DNA of 64,000 bases. It comes from Congregibacter litoralis KT71 (GTDB taxonomy: Bacteria; Pseudomonadota; Gammaproteobacteria; Pseudomonadales; Halieaceae). The stretch lies in NCBI RefSeq assembly GCF_000153125.2, contig NZ_CM002299.1, positions 3,546,928 through 3,610,927 of the forward strand, given 5' to 3'. The translations under genes were made by a program, and so were the position numbers. Below the pieces are notes generated by a model. That model was not told the DNA's origin, did not search any database, and worked only from the letters and a program-made list of their open reading frames with translations. Shown here piece by piece: positions 36,844 through 45,968 of the stretch (within the stretch, counting starts at the first letter, position 1; the number at the start of each line of letters is the position of its first letter).

Positions 36844-37863
36844 CTAAAAATTCCCTGATTTCCAGTAAGCTGCATTGTCCCGTCGATCTTCCAAAATCGC
36901 GCCAGACATGCCGCCAAAACCGCCGACCTTCCTTTCGTTGCCGTCGTCCTGGCGAAGAAACAGCTCCGCCGAGATACCTTCTTTGCCCGATGCCACTTCG
37001 AGTAAGGCAATGAACCGCGTGGCAAGCAGCTCCAACTCGAAAGGGGTGTTCTCGACAAGTAACGTAAGCTGACCATCCTGGCTTACGGCTCCTTTGAACG
37101 CCACCTCACTTTCGGCATTACGACTCGTAACGACCAATCGATACTGCTGCATCAAGCGTGGGTCCTCCTGCAGTGACTCACTACCTGGTGATCCGGCCAC
37201 CCACTGGGGCTTTTTTTCGCTCTCTACGGCAGAGATCTTCGCTTGTATGTCACGAAGCTCAGTGTCAGCCTTCTTTTGTTGCGCAGCAAAGTGCCCGATC
37301 GCGGCCTCCCGCGCGCGCTCCTGCGAGTAGCCGGCGTCAAGCAAAGTTTCACTGGCGAAGCTGTCGTTTTGCTCCATGATGGCAGCGAGTACATCGAGGC
37401 AAGACATAACACGCCGTTGTTCTTCTGATCGAAGGTTCATGGTCTTGTTTCGGAGCAGCTCGCGAACCTTGGGATCTGGATCAGCACGCCGACCTTGCTC
37501 ACTCTTTGGCTGGGCATCCAAGTACATTTCGAGTTGATGTAACACTGCTGGCACGTCGACGCTCGCACGTTCAAGTTCGGCGCGTACATCATCATCAGAT
37601 AGTAGGTTTTGAGTTATCCGCTCGACACTTAACGTGATGTCCCCCGCAACCGACGCTTGGTAGGCAGCGGCCTCAATCGCTCGCTCCAATTGGGGCTCGG
37701 CACTGCGGCCGCCCCCAGAGGCCATAGGATGAAACATCAGCTCATCAGAAAGCTTCGAGTCTGCCATTGATCCATCCGCTAAAAAAACAAACCAGGCGAT
37801 GCAGCACAGCGTGCCTCGAATGACTACTGGAGTGACCTTGGTATTCCGCCATTCTCGCCGCAT
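36844..37863 (-). CDS. Exported or anchored Clp_N-like double-repeat protein
   Basis: About 339 residues from ATG 37863, where a hydrophobic leader lies (GTLCCIAWFVFLADGSMA). Two tandem helical blocks resemble the Clp protease N-domain: block 1 (~55-110) AIEAAAYQASVAGDITLSVE...LLSDDDVRAELE, and block 2 (~125-190) with MSCLDVLAAIMEQNDSFA and LLDAGYSQERAREAA, close to the ClpA pattern. No AAA+ ATPase follows; instead a C-terminal beta-rich region. A Clp adaptor fold outside the cytoplasm is unusual. Upstream frame from 38007 is probably untranslated. Confidence 0.55.
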   Translation of the reverse strand: MRREWRNTKVTPVVIRGTLCCIAWFVFLADGSMADSKLSDELMFHPMASGGGRSAEPQLERAIEAAAYQASVAGDITLSVERITQNLLSDDDVRAELERASVDVPAVLHQLEMYLDAQPKSEQGRRADPDPKVRELLRNKTMNLRSEEQRRVMSCLDVLAAIMEQNDSFASETLLDAGYSQERAREAAIGHFAAQQKKADTELRDIQAKISAVESEKKPQWVAGSPGSESLQEDPRLMQQYRLVVTSRNAESEVAFKGAVSQDGQLTLLVENTPFELELLATRFIALLEVASGKEGISAELFLRQDDGNERKVGGFGGMSGAILEDRRDNAAYWKSGNF

Positions 37864-38250
37864 ACTCTGGCACTCATACGTAGCCCGCTTGATAAACCAA
37901 ACTATCAAAACATCGTGATTAAGACCAAATTCTCGGAGGGTCAAGGCGAAACCGTGACGCTGGAGGCTGACTATTACTATAACGTTACACACTGCCGCCT
38001 CCGACAAGTAAGCCTCATGCTGGGACCGAAATTCGCTTCATAATTAACAACATGAACACGATGAGATGCAGTGCTTGCATCTGGGGCATCGCAAACGCCG
38101 CTCGAACCTGCGCTTTAGATTTGAAGCAAGCTGTTTGACTTAATCTTCGCCGCGGTACTGGGTGCTAGTGCCATCAAGTCATCCGCCAACCCACTAGGCA
38201 ATAGAAAAGCAATCGTAAAAATGCCTGGCAGCATTAATTGTCTGCAACGA
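37864..38250. other. Intergenic region, nothing recognised
   Basis: About 385 bp upstream of the Clp_N-like gene, towards the next minus-strand lipoprotein. No supported gene; contains the promoter region of 36844-37863. Confidence 0.35.
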
Positions 38251-39135
38251 CTAAAAGCTGACGTCGGAACTCAAGATTGGTCGCCGCTCACCCTCTATCC
38301 GAAGCGGAAACGCAAGCACTAAATCCGTCGGCACAAGCGGATAGACGTCTAGCGGCCCCTCCAACATTCCACACTCTGCGCCTCTTTGGTTGGGGGCCGA
38401 AAATGGCTGCGCTAATGTTGTCAGGGTACCTTCTGGATCGGGAATCATTACCCTGCCGGTCGAATCCAAGTACGCAAATGATGGGCGATCTCCCCCATCG
38501 ACAGGCGCCGCGAACACTGGATCATCCGCATCGCAGGCACTTGAACCGTAGAAGATATCAAAACGTGTTTCCCGAGGTTGTGCTGGCGTTACGATCAACG
38601 TTATGTTTTCAAAATACAGGGTATACGTTTCGGGACGATTCCTAAAATGCACGGATACGAAGTAGCCCAGACGACCATTAAAAACAGGTTGTATAGAGCC
38701 GATGGCCACGCCGCTTGCATCCCTCAAAACAGGCTCTCCTGCTATGGGCCTGAACTCCAGCTCAAAGGCACCGTCAGGCACTTCCCAAACGACAGGAGCG
38801 ATCGTCAACACTCTATTACTGGCAACAAAAGCAATAGCGGATTCACTTTGAGCAAGGCCCGCATTGGACAATCGGCAAGCACCCCTCAGCGCTGAACAAA
38901 GGCCATGAGTCTGTCGGCTCCATTGTAGAAATCGGTACCCCTGTGCTACTTGCACATCGAAGGTCTCATCAAACTGAAAATCTACAACGTCGATTTCGCA
39001 ATTTTCACCCGATCTGCACACCAACCCCGATGCGGCGGTCACGGTGGCGCCCGAAGGCACCTGAACTTCAAGTTTGCACGCGCTCAATGCAGTGATGCTC
39101 ATCGATAATGCCAAATAAACCAGCCGTGTTTTCAT
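38251..39135 (-). CDS. Putative lipoprotein, unknown function
   Basis: About 294 residues from ATG 39135. Leader LVYLALSMSITALSAC with lipobox at Cys20. Mature part rich in strands (DVVDFQFDETFDVQVA, QGYRFLQWSRQTHGLCS) that resemble an InlB-type beta-repeat ('Y.F..WS') early on. Six or more Cys. No function known. Confidence 0.6.
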   Translation of the reverse strand: MKTRLVYLALSMSITALSACKLEVQVPSGATVTAASGLVCRSGENCEIDVVDFQFDETFDVQVAQGYRFLQWSRQTHGLCSALRGACRLSNAGLAQSESAIAFVASNRVLTIAPVVWEVPDGAFELEFRPIAGEPVLRDASGVAIGSIQPVFNGRLGYFVSVHFRNRPETYTLYFENITLIVTPAQPRETRFDIFYGSSACDADDPVFAAPVDGGDRPSFAYLDSTGRVMIPDPEGTLTTLAQPFSAPNQRGAECGMLEGPLDVYPLVPTDLVLAFPLRIEGERRPILSSDVSF

Positions 39136-39214
39136 AACTGTCTCACTAACTCGCCACACACTAAGATAGCCATGCGGGTGTTGCAGAAGGCACCGTTACC
39201 GCGGTAGACGCCGC

Positions 39215-41149
39215 TCATAACTTATCGCATGCAGGTGTTTCAAAGAGAAGTGCCGCTAACAGCTCCGCATCCGCCATCGGTGCGTCCGCGCGGGCTTGCT
39301 GCATCTCTAACACGTATGTCGAGCTACAATTAAGCTCTCGAGTCGTGAAGACTGTTTGCGCCCCAGTTAAAACAACAGGGACGCATCGGGCATCACCGCA
39401 TTTGTCAGCGGTGTTATCGACGCCGAACCGTGTCTCGGAGGTGCCATTGCTTACATCGAGCAGGGTAATGTTCAAAGTGCAAGTATCGGTAGGCTGCGGA
39501 GGTGAACCCTCGCCACAGCGCGGCCCGGTCCAGTAGACGCCAACGCTTGCACGGACTAAACCAGAAGCCTCGTCCAAAGAAAAATCCAGCGAGTCCGTAT
39601 CAAAAACCGCACCATCCGGCCGCGTGAAGGAGGGCTCATTATCGATAGCGAACTCGGTATACGCGCAGGGGAGTTCGCAAGGCGGAACGATCTCAAGACT
39701 GGTAGACGGAGGGGTTGTGGTTCCAGAGCAAAAGCCTGACAGCGCCAGTGCATCTAATGTTCTGCCCTCTGTCTCTGCAAAGAGGGTACTGGCGCTCGAA
39801 CCTATCGCGCACTGCGGTGCGGCAATGCGTAGGTCATACATTCCATCCGAGGGTGAGACGATGGTACACGCCCACGGTGCGTCCTCTTCTGCGCAAACGA
39901 CTCCCGTAATAGTGACCGTGCCATCAGCCAGCGCAAAAGGCACCGCGACGTTGATCGTCGTGTCTCCCGAACAGCCCACCGTCGAGAGTGTCGCACCAAT
40001 TTCGAGTACGGTGTCGCTCTCACTGAATAATGTCGCTCCCTGAAACTGCGCTAAGCACAACCCCCCCTGTGGAGGCGAGACATTCTGGCAAGCCATCATA
40101 TTCTCCGTCTCCGTACCGACCTGGATAAAGCCCTCACTGCAAATCGGAGGCCCTACAAAGCCCTCTTCCAGTTCCTCCGAACACGCCACAATGACATTCG
40201 ATGGATTAGTTATCAGACAAATTCCAATTCTTGAAGGGGCACTGACGTTCTCACCAAAAAATCGAGCTAGGGATGTGTTGTTGGGGTCGTAGGTTTCGGG
40301 TTTCGCGGCTTGAAGTGCACGCCATACGCCGCCCTCTGGCTCTCCAAAAAAGTCAGCTGAATCAAGATCCGTGAGCGCGACATCGCTGATGATGTCCCCC
40401 GGCAGTCCGGGAGCGAAATCCGACGTCGTTGCGTCATAGACGAACGCACGGTACACGCCGTCGGCAATCGCAAATTGAATGTCAGGAGCATTTTCGGACA
40501 GATAGAAATTGGCGACGAGAAACGGGTCCAGTCGTCTAGCAAGAACATCGAGCGTCGCCGAGCCATAGCGTCCGTCCACTCCAATTTCTCGCGAGGCTAC
40601 TTCTGAGCCCGTGACGTAGGGCACCGAGATATTTTCTCGATATTGGAAAACTTCACTACAGGTATCAAGTATGGGCTCACCCTCAATTGTAAGGCACACT
40701 CGAATGTACGTCCCATTGTCCAGATCCCTAGATCGAAGGTCGGTATCGATGCGAGTACTGGCATTGCTTTCCACCGTGATACTGCTGAGAGTGTCTATTA
40801 ACACGGGTGATCGTGTATCGACTCGCATTGGCGAAAGGTCTTGACGAGGCACCGCATTGATATGAGGACCAAGAAAAACCGCCCACTCAGCATCTTGATT
40901 GCCAATAAACTGTGACTGGCCTTGGTTTTTTAGCTCGATACGCAGCGCGTAATTTTGCCCGATAGAACTAGTCCTGAAGAAACTGACGACTGCCAAGAGG
41001 TCATCAATATCGGTGGTAGTGCTAGGCGAAGGTGCAGGAGCAAAAGCGGGAGGAGTGGCAGGGTTGCTAGCTCCGCCACCTCCGCCGCCACCGCAGGCAA
41101 CAAGCGCCAAAAACGTACACGCCGCGGCTACTCGAAGGAGTGGATACAT
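39215..41149 (-). CDS. Large lipoprotein with Gly-run after the lipobox
   Basis: About 644 residues from ATG 41149, directly followed by a leader LLRVAAACTFLALVAC and a run of seven Gly, the 'ACGGGGG' lipoprotein start typical of some marine gammaproteobacteria. Upstream frame to 41401 is non-coding-like. The mature protein is beta-rich, many Thr/Ser/Val, and about 20 Cys. Repeated blocks (SEVFQYRENISVP, SEELEEGFVGPPICSEG) without a family match. Likely surface-exposed. Confidence 0.65.
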   Translation of the reverse strand: MYPLLRVAAACTFLALVACGGGGGGGASNPATPPAFAPAPSPSTTTDIDDLLAVVSFFRTSSIGQNYALRIELKNQGQSQFIGNQDAEWAVFLGPHINAVPRQDLSPMRVDTRSPVLIDTLSSITVESNASTRIDTDLRSRDLDNGTYIRVCLTIEGEPILDTCSEVFQYRENISVPYVTGSEVASREIGVDGRYGSATLDVLARRLDPFLVANFYLSENAPDIQFAIADGVYRAFVYDATTSDFAPGLPGDIISDVALTDLDSADFFGEPEGGVWRALQAAKPETYDPNNTSLARFFGENVSAPSRIGICLITNPSNVIVACSEELEEGFVGPPICSEGFIQVGTETENMMACQNVSPPQGGLCLAQFQGATLFSESDTVLEIGATLSTVGCSGDTTINVAVPFALADGTVTITGVVCAEEDAPWACTIVSPSDGMYDLRIAAPQCAIGSSASTLFAETEGRTLDALALSGFCSGTTTPPSTSLEIVPPCELPCAYTEFAIDNEPSFTRPDGAVFDTDSLDFSLDEASGLVRASVGVYWTGPRCGEGSPPQPTDTCTLNITLLDVSNGTSETRFGVDNTADKCGDARCVPVVLTGAQTVFTTRELNCSSTYVLEMQQARADAPMADAELLAALLFETPACDKL

Positions 41150-41436
41150 ATGCTCGGTTCTCACAGCAGGCAAATAGACAGGGACAGTCTGCCGACTTGC
41201 ATGACTTAACAATGGATTGAGCTTATCGCAGACAACAGTTATTGGGAATTTTTCAAGTGGTATCAGCTGCCTAGGCAACGGCCCTAGATACTTCTTGTGA
41301 TTATCAGTTGCGCTTGCAATGACGCCCGCAACCGGCGGCTCTAGGGCTCGTTCTGTAAGAGCGAGCGAGGGGTAAGGCAGCGGGCTTGGCCTTTTTCCCA
41401 AAAAACGCCAAAACCAACCTGAAACTAACCTGCCCC

Positions 41437-42288
41437 TTACTCATGCAGACCTAGAGCAACCCAGTCCTTAGCCGTGATACACCGCTCGTAATAGTCTGCA
41501 ATAGCGACAACATCGTCAATCTCGGTAATGCCATAGCCCTCAAGTAAGTGGTCAGCGAACATCTTTATCGTGCAAGCTTGGCTGTATTTGCATGATAGGT
41601 ACTCCCATGGGAGTTCATCCGTCTCGCTGCGAAGCGCCCTGAGAGCATGTTCATGTTCCGCAGAAATCACTTCATAATCAGACGCTCCGATAGCTGCAGA
41701 CTCGTCATATCGAAACTTCCTGTGTACCTGAAAAATGGCCGCTTGCTTCAGCCGCTGATCCCCATGTTCATAGGCTTCCGAAAGCGCCCCACATAACAGC
41801 TCTTCAAAATTGTCCATACATGGCTTTTCGACAACCTCTTCGGTCAGCCCTTTGCTTCTGAGCTGTCGGTTGAAGGTGTATCGTTTCGACTCTTCATCCA
41901 AAGCGATGAGCTTGGCTAACACTGACCCACCTTTTACGGATTTTTGAAGCCACCTGCGCCTCTGCGCGCTGTATCCCTCCTCGCTTTTGAAGGATGTGAT
42001 CAGCGTGCCACACTTGTCGTACTGCCGACGAACATCTACTTCCCATTCATCAAAGAAGTCATCGTTGTTTGCCTTTACGCTTTCAACCATCGCCTCAAAT
42101 TCCTGCGAATCGGCGATACCTAGCAAAGATTTACAGTCATCAAGAATGAGCTTTAACTTCAGCTGCGCTAGCGAAGAGTGCTCAGCTTCTTTTCGAAGAC
42201 CGTTGTACTCGTCGAGTGCATTTTTGGCGTTTACGGGAGACGCAGCTATCAGACAAATCAAGAGCAAGGTGCGGTGAATAGACTGCAT
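41437..42288 (-). CDS. Exported protein of unknown function
   Basis: About 283 residues from ATG 42288 (AAAGAG just before). Signal peptide HRTLLLICLIAASPVNA. Mature part mostly helical, charged, with Cys pairs (LKLILDDCKSLLG, CMDNFEELLCGALSEAYEHG). The last pattern recalls LprI/DUF1311-type Cys spacing but is not close. No function given. Confidence 0.55.
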   Translation of the reverse strand: MQSIHRTLLLICLIAASPVNAKNALDEYNGLRKEAEHSSLAQLKLKLILDDCKSLLGIADSQEFEAMVESVKANNDDFFDEWEVDVRRQYDKCGTLITSFKSEEGYSAQRRRWLQKSVKGGSVLAKLIALDEESKRYTFNRQLRSKGLTEEVVEKPCMDNFEELLCGALSEAYEHGDQRLKQAAIFQVHRKFRYDESAAIGASDYEVISAEHEHALRALRSETDELPWEYLSCKYSQACTIKMFADHLLEGYGITEIDDVVAIADYYERCITAKDWVALGLHE

Positions 42289-42385
42289 CTCTTTAATCCT
42301 GTCGTAGATAGCGTTAGTGGGTGACGCTTGTAAGTGCTCGTCCGCAGATCCTAACAACCTAAAGCGGTTAACCTATCAGAACTCT

Positions 42386-43555
42386 TCAGTGGTTAGGTGA
42401 TTGCTCGAGCCAGCGCCGAAAATCGCGCTCGAGACGGACAACGCCACCGGGATACTCGGAGGGTGTTAAGCCCTGCTTCGCAGAGCGTTTTTTGCAGCGT
42501 ACGGCATGAGCTTGCTGTGCAAGATCGGTCAACGCGGCTCGTCCTGCGTCGGTTGTGGTCATAAACGTCACCAAGGCGCCGGCGGTGGCGTAGCGCTGAC
42601 CGATATTCCCAGAAAACCACTCAGCTGCGTTTAAAGCGAGCAGTTCGCTAAGCCCCATAGCGCCGTCCCGAGCGACCCGCTGGCGCCAGGCGTCCGCTGA
42701 GCGAAACTGGGCAGACTGCCATTCCACATCCATTGTCTCGAAATACTCGGCTATCCCCTCGCCGTACCATGTCGGCAGCGAGCCCACCTGCCAGGTAGAG
42801 ATCAAGTGAGCGAGCTCATGAAACGCGACCTGAAGCAGTTTTGCCTCACTCGTTCTGGCCGAATCGTAAAAAATGACGGCTTCATTGCGTATCAGACTGT
42901 AAAATCCGTTGGGTATTGGGCCCCCGGGGTCGCCTCCCCAATCACGCAAAAAGGCGTCACGATTACTCGTGATACGCAGAGTAATCCGACTTCGCACCAA
43001 GGCGTCATAGCCGATCCACTCTCCCCATTGATCATAGATGCGCATGGCCCCGGCGCGGATCCGACCTTCAAACGTTCGGTTGGGCGACACACCCTCCCAA
43101 CGCAAGCTGAGGGTGAAGTCCCGATCCCCTTCATCCATACCGAAGGTTTGGGCGGATGCCGACGATGGCGCGTTGTCGCCAAAGCTACGTACACCGTCCT
43201 CATTCACCCAGGTGTACGCTGTTCGCTCGGACCAGAGGGGCACCTCTTCTACGCCCGGCACACCGCAGAGACTGGCGCTTTCTCCAACGGACTGGTGCCA
43301 AGCGCCGCCGCCCGCCTGTATCACGGTTGATCCGCTGATTGTTGAGGCTGAAGCTTCCGCAGACGGCTTCGAGGACAGGCCGGCTATTTTTTTAGCCAAC
43401 CGTAGAAGGGGTGGTATTGCGGACACTATCCGCTCCACAGTCGGCCGTATCGGGCTGTCTACCCCCAAGTACGTATTCATTAGTCCAACGGTCAATATTG
43501 CAAGGAGTAGCGCTATCGTTAGGTACAGTGCAAGGTTTTTCAGGATTCGAAGCAT
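42386..43555 (-). CDS. DUF4124/peptidase-MA-like metallopeptidase, membrane anchored
   Basis: 389 residues. One N-terminal helix (LALYLTIALLLAILTVGLM). A DUF4124-like strand block (TAYTWVNEDGVRSFGDNAP) comes near 110. The catalytic part has HELAHLIS, a zinc HExxH-type motif, followed ~15 residues on by YGEGIAEYFE, where Glu completes the gluzincin site. This is the pattern of peptidase-MA/DUF1570 proteins, which cleave peptides or the cell wall in the envelope; substrate unknown. It is the last non-cassette gene before the integron array. Confidence 0.7.
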   Translation of the reverse strand: MLRILKNLALYLTIALLLAILTVGLMNTYLGVDSPIRPTVERIVSAIPPLLRLAKKIAGLSSKPSAEASASTISGSTVIQAGGGAWHQSVGESASLCGVPGVEEVPLWSERTAYTWVNEDGVRSFGDNAPSSASAQTFGMDEGDRDFTLSLRWEGVSPNRTFEGRIRAGAMRIYDQWGEWIGYDALVRSRITLRITSNRDAFLRDWGGDPGGPIPNGFYSLIRNEAVIFYDSARTSEAKLLQVAFHELAHLISTWQVGSLPTWYGEGIAEYFETMDVEWQSAQFRSADAWRQRVARDGAMGLSELLALNAAEWFSGNIGQRYATAGALVTFMTTTDAGRAALTDLAQQAHAVRCKKRSAKQGLTPSEYPGGVVRLERDFRRWLEQSPNH

Positions 43556-43567
43556 CCTAGGACTCGA

Positions 43568-43765
43568 TCAAGACTCTGCGGACCACACGGCAACCGCGTG
43601 CTCCGGAGCATCTTTGTGTAAGCGCACTCTTTCGAGGCGTAATGTGGTCACTGAAAAGAACTCTCGAAACTCTGCGGTGCCCAGCGTGTAGGCATCGTCT
43701 CTTTGCAACCTAGCAAGCGCTATTGCCCGATTAACGTGGTTGTAGGCTTCAATAAAAGAAAGCAT
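43568..43765 (-). CDS. Terminal cassette-like ORF at the distal end of the integron
   Basis: 65 residues; the ATG at 43765 follows directly after the attC crossover sequence GTTAG, as in many cassettes. No attC is found after its stop; the peptidase gene begins 12 bp further on. So it is either the last cassette without its own attC or a truncated relic. Sequence AIALARLQRDDAYTLGTAEF is not recognised. Confidence 0.45.
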   Translation of the reverse strand: MLSFIEAYNHVNRAIALARLQRDDAYTLGTAEFREFFSVTTLRLERVRLHKDAPEHAVAVWSAES

Positions 43766-43862
43766 CTAACGGCGGTACTCAGGCATTTTTGAGGCGATGC
43801 GTACCTTTGGAACGGCACAAGGGTCCCCCAGGGCAAAGGTGGAGCGCAGCACCCTGTTAGGT
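43764..43862 (-). repeat. attC 1 (array end)
   Basis: 99 bp. R' side CATCTAACGG at 43764, R'' side GTTAGGT at 43856-43862. Last recognisable attC; follows the nucleotidyltransferase gene. Confidence 0.85.
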
Positions 43863-44537
43863 ACCCGTGCCACGCGGGGTATCGAAACCGCTGGCACCCT
43901 CTGGATCTGGAACAGACGCATTCAAGACACGGTCTACAGCAATCTCGATTGAGGTGATCGGCGCGCCAGGCTCAAGCGCGGCCTCCAATGCCTTCAACGT
44001 CGCTGAATCGTGGGTGCGGAGCCAAGACAGGGCCTTTTTCGGCCCTTCAAACCACAAGCCGCGAAGATGGAAGTAATCTTCTAACAACGCTGTAAGTAAC
44101 CAGTGACGGCGATAGTTGCCTTCGGCGTCTGCGCGCTGCATGCGAGCCACCATCTTCGTTGCCCAGATTCTGCGAACCGTGATCTCGTCCGCCGGCAAAG
44201 GTGCTGGGCCTGACACGTAGAGTTCATCCAGACGCTCGAACAACACCGCCGCAGATTCGGTCTTTTGAAAGAGAATCTCAGCACCCCGAAACCTTAGATG
44301 CTCTTCTTCAGGGGCATCAAGTACGGACTCCGGGTAGATGAATGCATCAATAAAGATGCCATCTTGAATCTCCGCTACTCGGGTCACCCTATCTACGGGG
44401 CTAAAAGCGGCGATATCGAGATCACTATCGGCGTTCGCCGATCCATCCGCCAATGAACCGTAAAGCAGGATCGTGTAGGCGTCGTATTGCGCTTTCAGAC
44501 GCTCACAGACCGTTTCCAAAAAATCTCGAGCCTTCAT
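43857..44537 (-). CDS. Nucleotidyltransferase-domain protein (integron cassette)
   Basis: 226 residues. Near residue 25: LLYGSLADGSANADSDLDI gives the GS...SDxD nucleotidyltransferase signature; after it a helical C-terminal domain (RRHWLLTALLEDYFHLRG). Closest in plan to aminoglycoside-adenylyltransferase or MNT-like families, but shorter, and I do not call it a resistance gene. Start ATG overlaps the preceding 61-residue gene by 4 bp. The stop codon TAA is supplied by the attC R'' (CCTAAC). Confidence 0.8.
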   Translation of the reverse strand: MKARDFLETVCERLKAQYDAYTILLYGSLADGSANADSDLDIAAFSPVDRVTRVAEIQDGIFIDAFIYPESVLDAPEEEHLRFRGAEILFQKTESAAVLFERLDELYVSGPAPLPADEITVRRIWATKMVARMQRADAEGNYRRHWLLTALLEDYFHLRGLWFEGPKKALSWLRTHDSATLKALEAALEPGAPITSIEIAVDRVLNASVPDPEGASGFDTPRGTGT

Positions 44538-44719
44538 TTTTCGGGCCTAACGCCGAAAGCAGACGTATGGGAGCCATATAAGCATATATCTATATATGCA
44601 TCGCCAAAGGCCCATCGATATCGCCGCTCCAGTCTTTCTCGGCGTTTATGCTTCATTGGCGCGGCTGCAGCGTCAACAATCGCATCTGCCATTCGAGTCG
44701 ATTGTTCTTTAGCTATCAT
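44534..44719 (-). CDS. Small protein, first gene of a two-gene cassette
   Basis: 61 residues, basic (MKHKRRERLERRYRW). It overlaps the nucleotidyltransferase by 4 bp, so they are co-translated. An IS3 element is inserted 15 bp upstream of its ATG, between the start and attC 2, so its own expression may now depend on IS promoters. Two-gene cassettes with an NTase are often toxin-antitoxin modules (inference). Confidence 0.55.
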   Translation of the reverse strand: MIAKEQSTRMADAIVDAAAAPMKHKRRERLERRYRWAFGDAYIDICLYGSHTSAFGVRPEK

Positions 44720-44797
44720 CTTGCGTCTACCATGTGAATCGCCACCAGTTTGCTAGACACCTTTCAGCCATACAAAATGGCTATCAGAGAGGTGTTT

Positions 44798-45076
44798 ATG
44801 AGCAACAAGCGTTACCCCGAAGAATTCAAGAGAGAAGCCGTTCGCCAGATCACGGATCGCGGCTACAGCGTGGCGGACGTGGCCAGTCGGCTGGGCGTGA
44901 CGACGCACAGTCTGTATGCCTGGGTGAAGAAGTACGGGCCGGCTGCTGAGCAACATCGAGTGGAGGCTGATGATCAGGCCGAGATTCGTCGGCTACAAAA
45001 AGAGCTTAAGCGTGTCACGGAGGAGCGTGACATTCTAAAAAAAGCCGCGGCGTACTTCGCGAGCCAATCCGAGTGA
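44798..45076 (+). CDS. IS3-family OrfA (transposase HTH subunit)
   Basis: 92 residues from ATG 44798. HTH (YSVADVASRLGVTTHSLYAW) followed by a leucine-zipper-like helix (RRLQKELKRVTEERDILKKA). It binds the IS ends. An A7 run at 45037-45043 (A AAA AAG type slippery site) lets ribosomes shift -1 into orfB to make OrfAB. Confidence 0.95.
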   Translation: MSNKRYPEEFKREAVRQITDRGYSVADVASRLGVTTHSLYAWVKKYGPAAEQHRVEADDQAEIRRLQKELKRVTEERDILKKAAAYFASQSE

Positions 45077-45945
45077 GGTACGCTTTTATTCAATCCCATC
45101 GCCACCAGTTGCCGGTGCGGCATCTGTGTTCTTTGCTTAACGTTCACCCCAGCGGTTTCTATGCGTGGCGTCGACAGCCGCTATCGGCTCGCGGTTGTGA
45201 GGACAAGCGGCTCTCTGGCCTGATCAAGCAGTTCTGGCTCGAGTCCGGTGCTGTGTATGGCTATCGGAAGATCCATCGTGATTTGCATGAAATAGGCGAG
45301 TGTTGCGGCCCCAACCGTGTCCACCGTCTCATGAAAGACGCTGGAATCAGGGCGCAGGTTGGATATCGCAAGCCACGGCATAAGGTTGGCAAAGCGCATG
45401 ATGTGACGCCTAACGTACTGCAGAGACAGTTTAATCCGGCTGCGCCGAACGAGCGATGGGCGACCGACATCACCCATATTCGGACCCACGAAGGCTGGTT
45501 GTACCTGGCCGTGGTCATCGACTTATTCTCGCGCCGGGTGATTGGCTGGTCGATGCAATCACGGATCACGAGCGATCTGGTTCTAGATGCCTTGTTGATG
45601 TCGGTGTGGCGTCGCAAGCCGGTGAGCAAGGTACTTGTTCATTCGGACCAGGGCAGTCAATACACAAGCTATGACTGGAGCGCGTTTCTACGCGCAAACG
45701 GCCTTGAGGGCAGTATGAGCAGACGCGGCAACTGCCATGACAACGCAGTCGCTGAAAGCTTCTTCCAGCTACTGAAACGCGAGCGCGTGAAGCGCAAGAT
45801 ATATCCGACCCGGCAGGATGCCCGGGCCGATATCTTTGACTATATCGAGATGTTCTACAACGTCAGACGCCGGCATGGCTCGAACAGCCTGCTGTCACCT
45901 GTAGACTACGAACAGCATCACGAAAAACAGCTGGAAAGTGTCTAG
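45073..45945 (+). CDS. IS3-family OrfB transposase (DDE)
   Basis: 290 residues. Catalytic triad: Asp in WATDITHIRT, Asp in HSDQGSQYTS, and Glu in VAESFFQLLKRE. GTG start overlaps the orfA stop by 4 bp, and the -1 frame is open from the slippery A run to it. Intact, so the element is probably active. Confidence 0.95.
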   Translation: MRYAFIQSHRHQLPVRHLCSLLNVHPSGFYAWRRQPLSARGCEDKRLSGLIKQFWLESGAVYGYRKIHRDLHEIGECCGPNRVHRLMKDAGIRAQVGYRKPRHKVGKAHDVTPNVLQRQFNPAAPNERWATDITHIRTHEGWLYLAVVIDLFSRRVIGWSMQSRITSDLVLDALLMSVWRRKPVSKVLVHSDQGSQYTSYDWSAFLRANGLEGSMSRRGNCHDNAVAESFFQLLKRERVKRKIYPTRQDARADIFDYIEMFYNVRRRHGSNSLLSPVDYEQHHEKQLESV

Positions 45946-45968
45946 AGAACTGGTGGCGATTCAATGAC

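Larger units (their letters stand above)
44735..45963 (+). mobile_element. Complete IS3-family insertion sequence
   Basis: 1229 bp with imperfect inverted repeats starting TGAATCGCCACCAGTT at the left and, reversed, TGAATCGCCACCAGTT at the right. It is flanked by a 3-bp target duplication ATG (44732-44734 and 45964-45966). Two overlapping genes, orfA and orfB, fill it. It lies in the promoter space of a cassette gene and reads against the cassettes. Confidence 0.95.

Noticed and set aside
43857..44537. Aminoglycoside resistance (aadA-type) gene
   Set aside because: Only the general nucleotidyltransferase motif is clear; length and C-terminal part do not support a named resistance gene.
44487..44756. 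Small plus-strand frame over the NTase cassette start
   Set aside because: No ribosome site, opposite to a supported gene pair.
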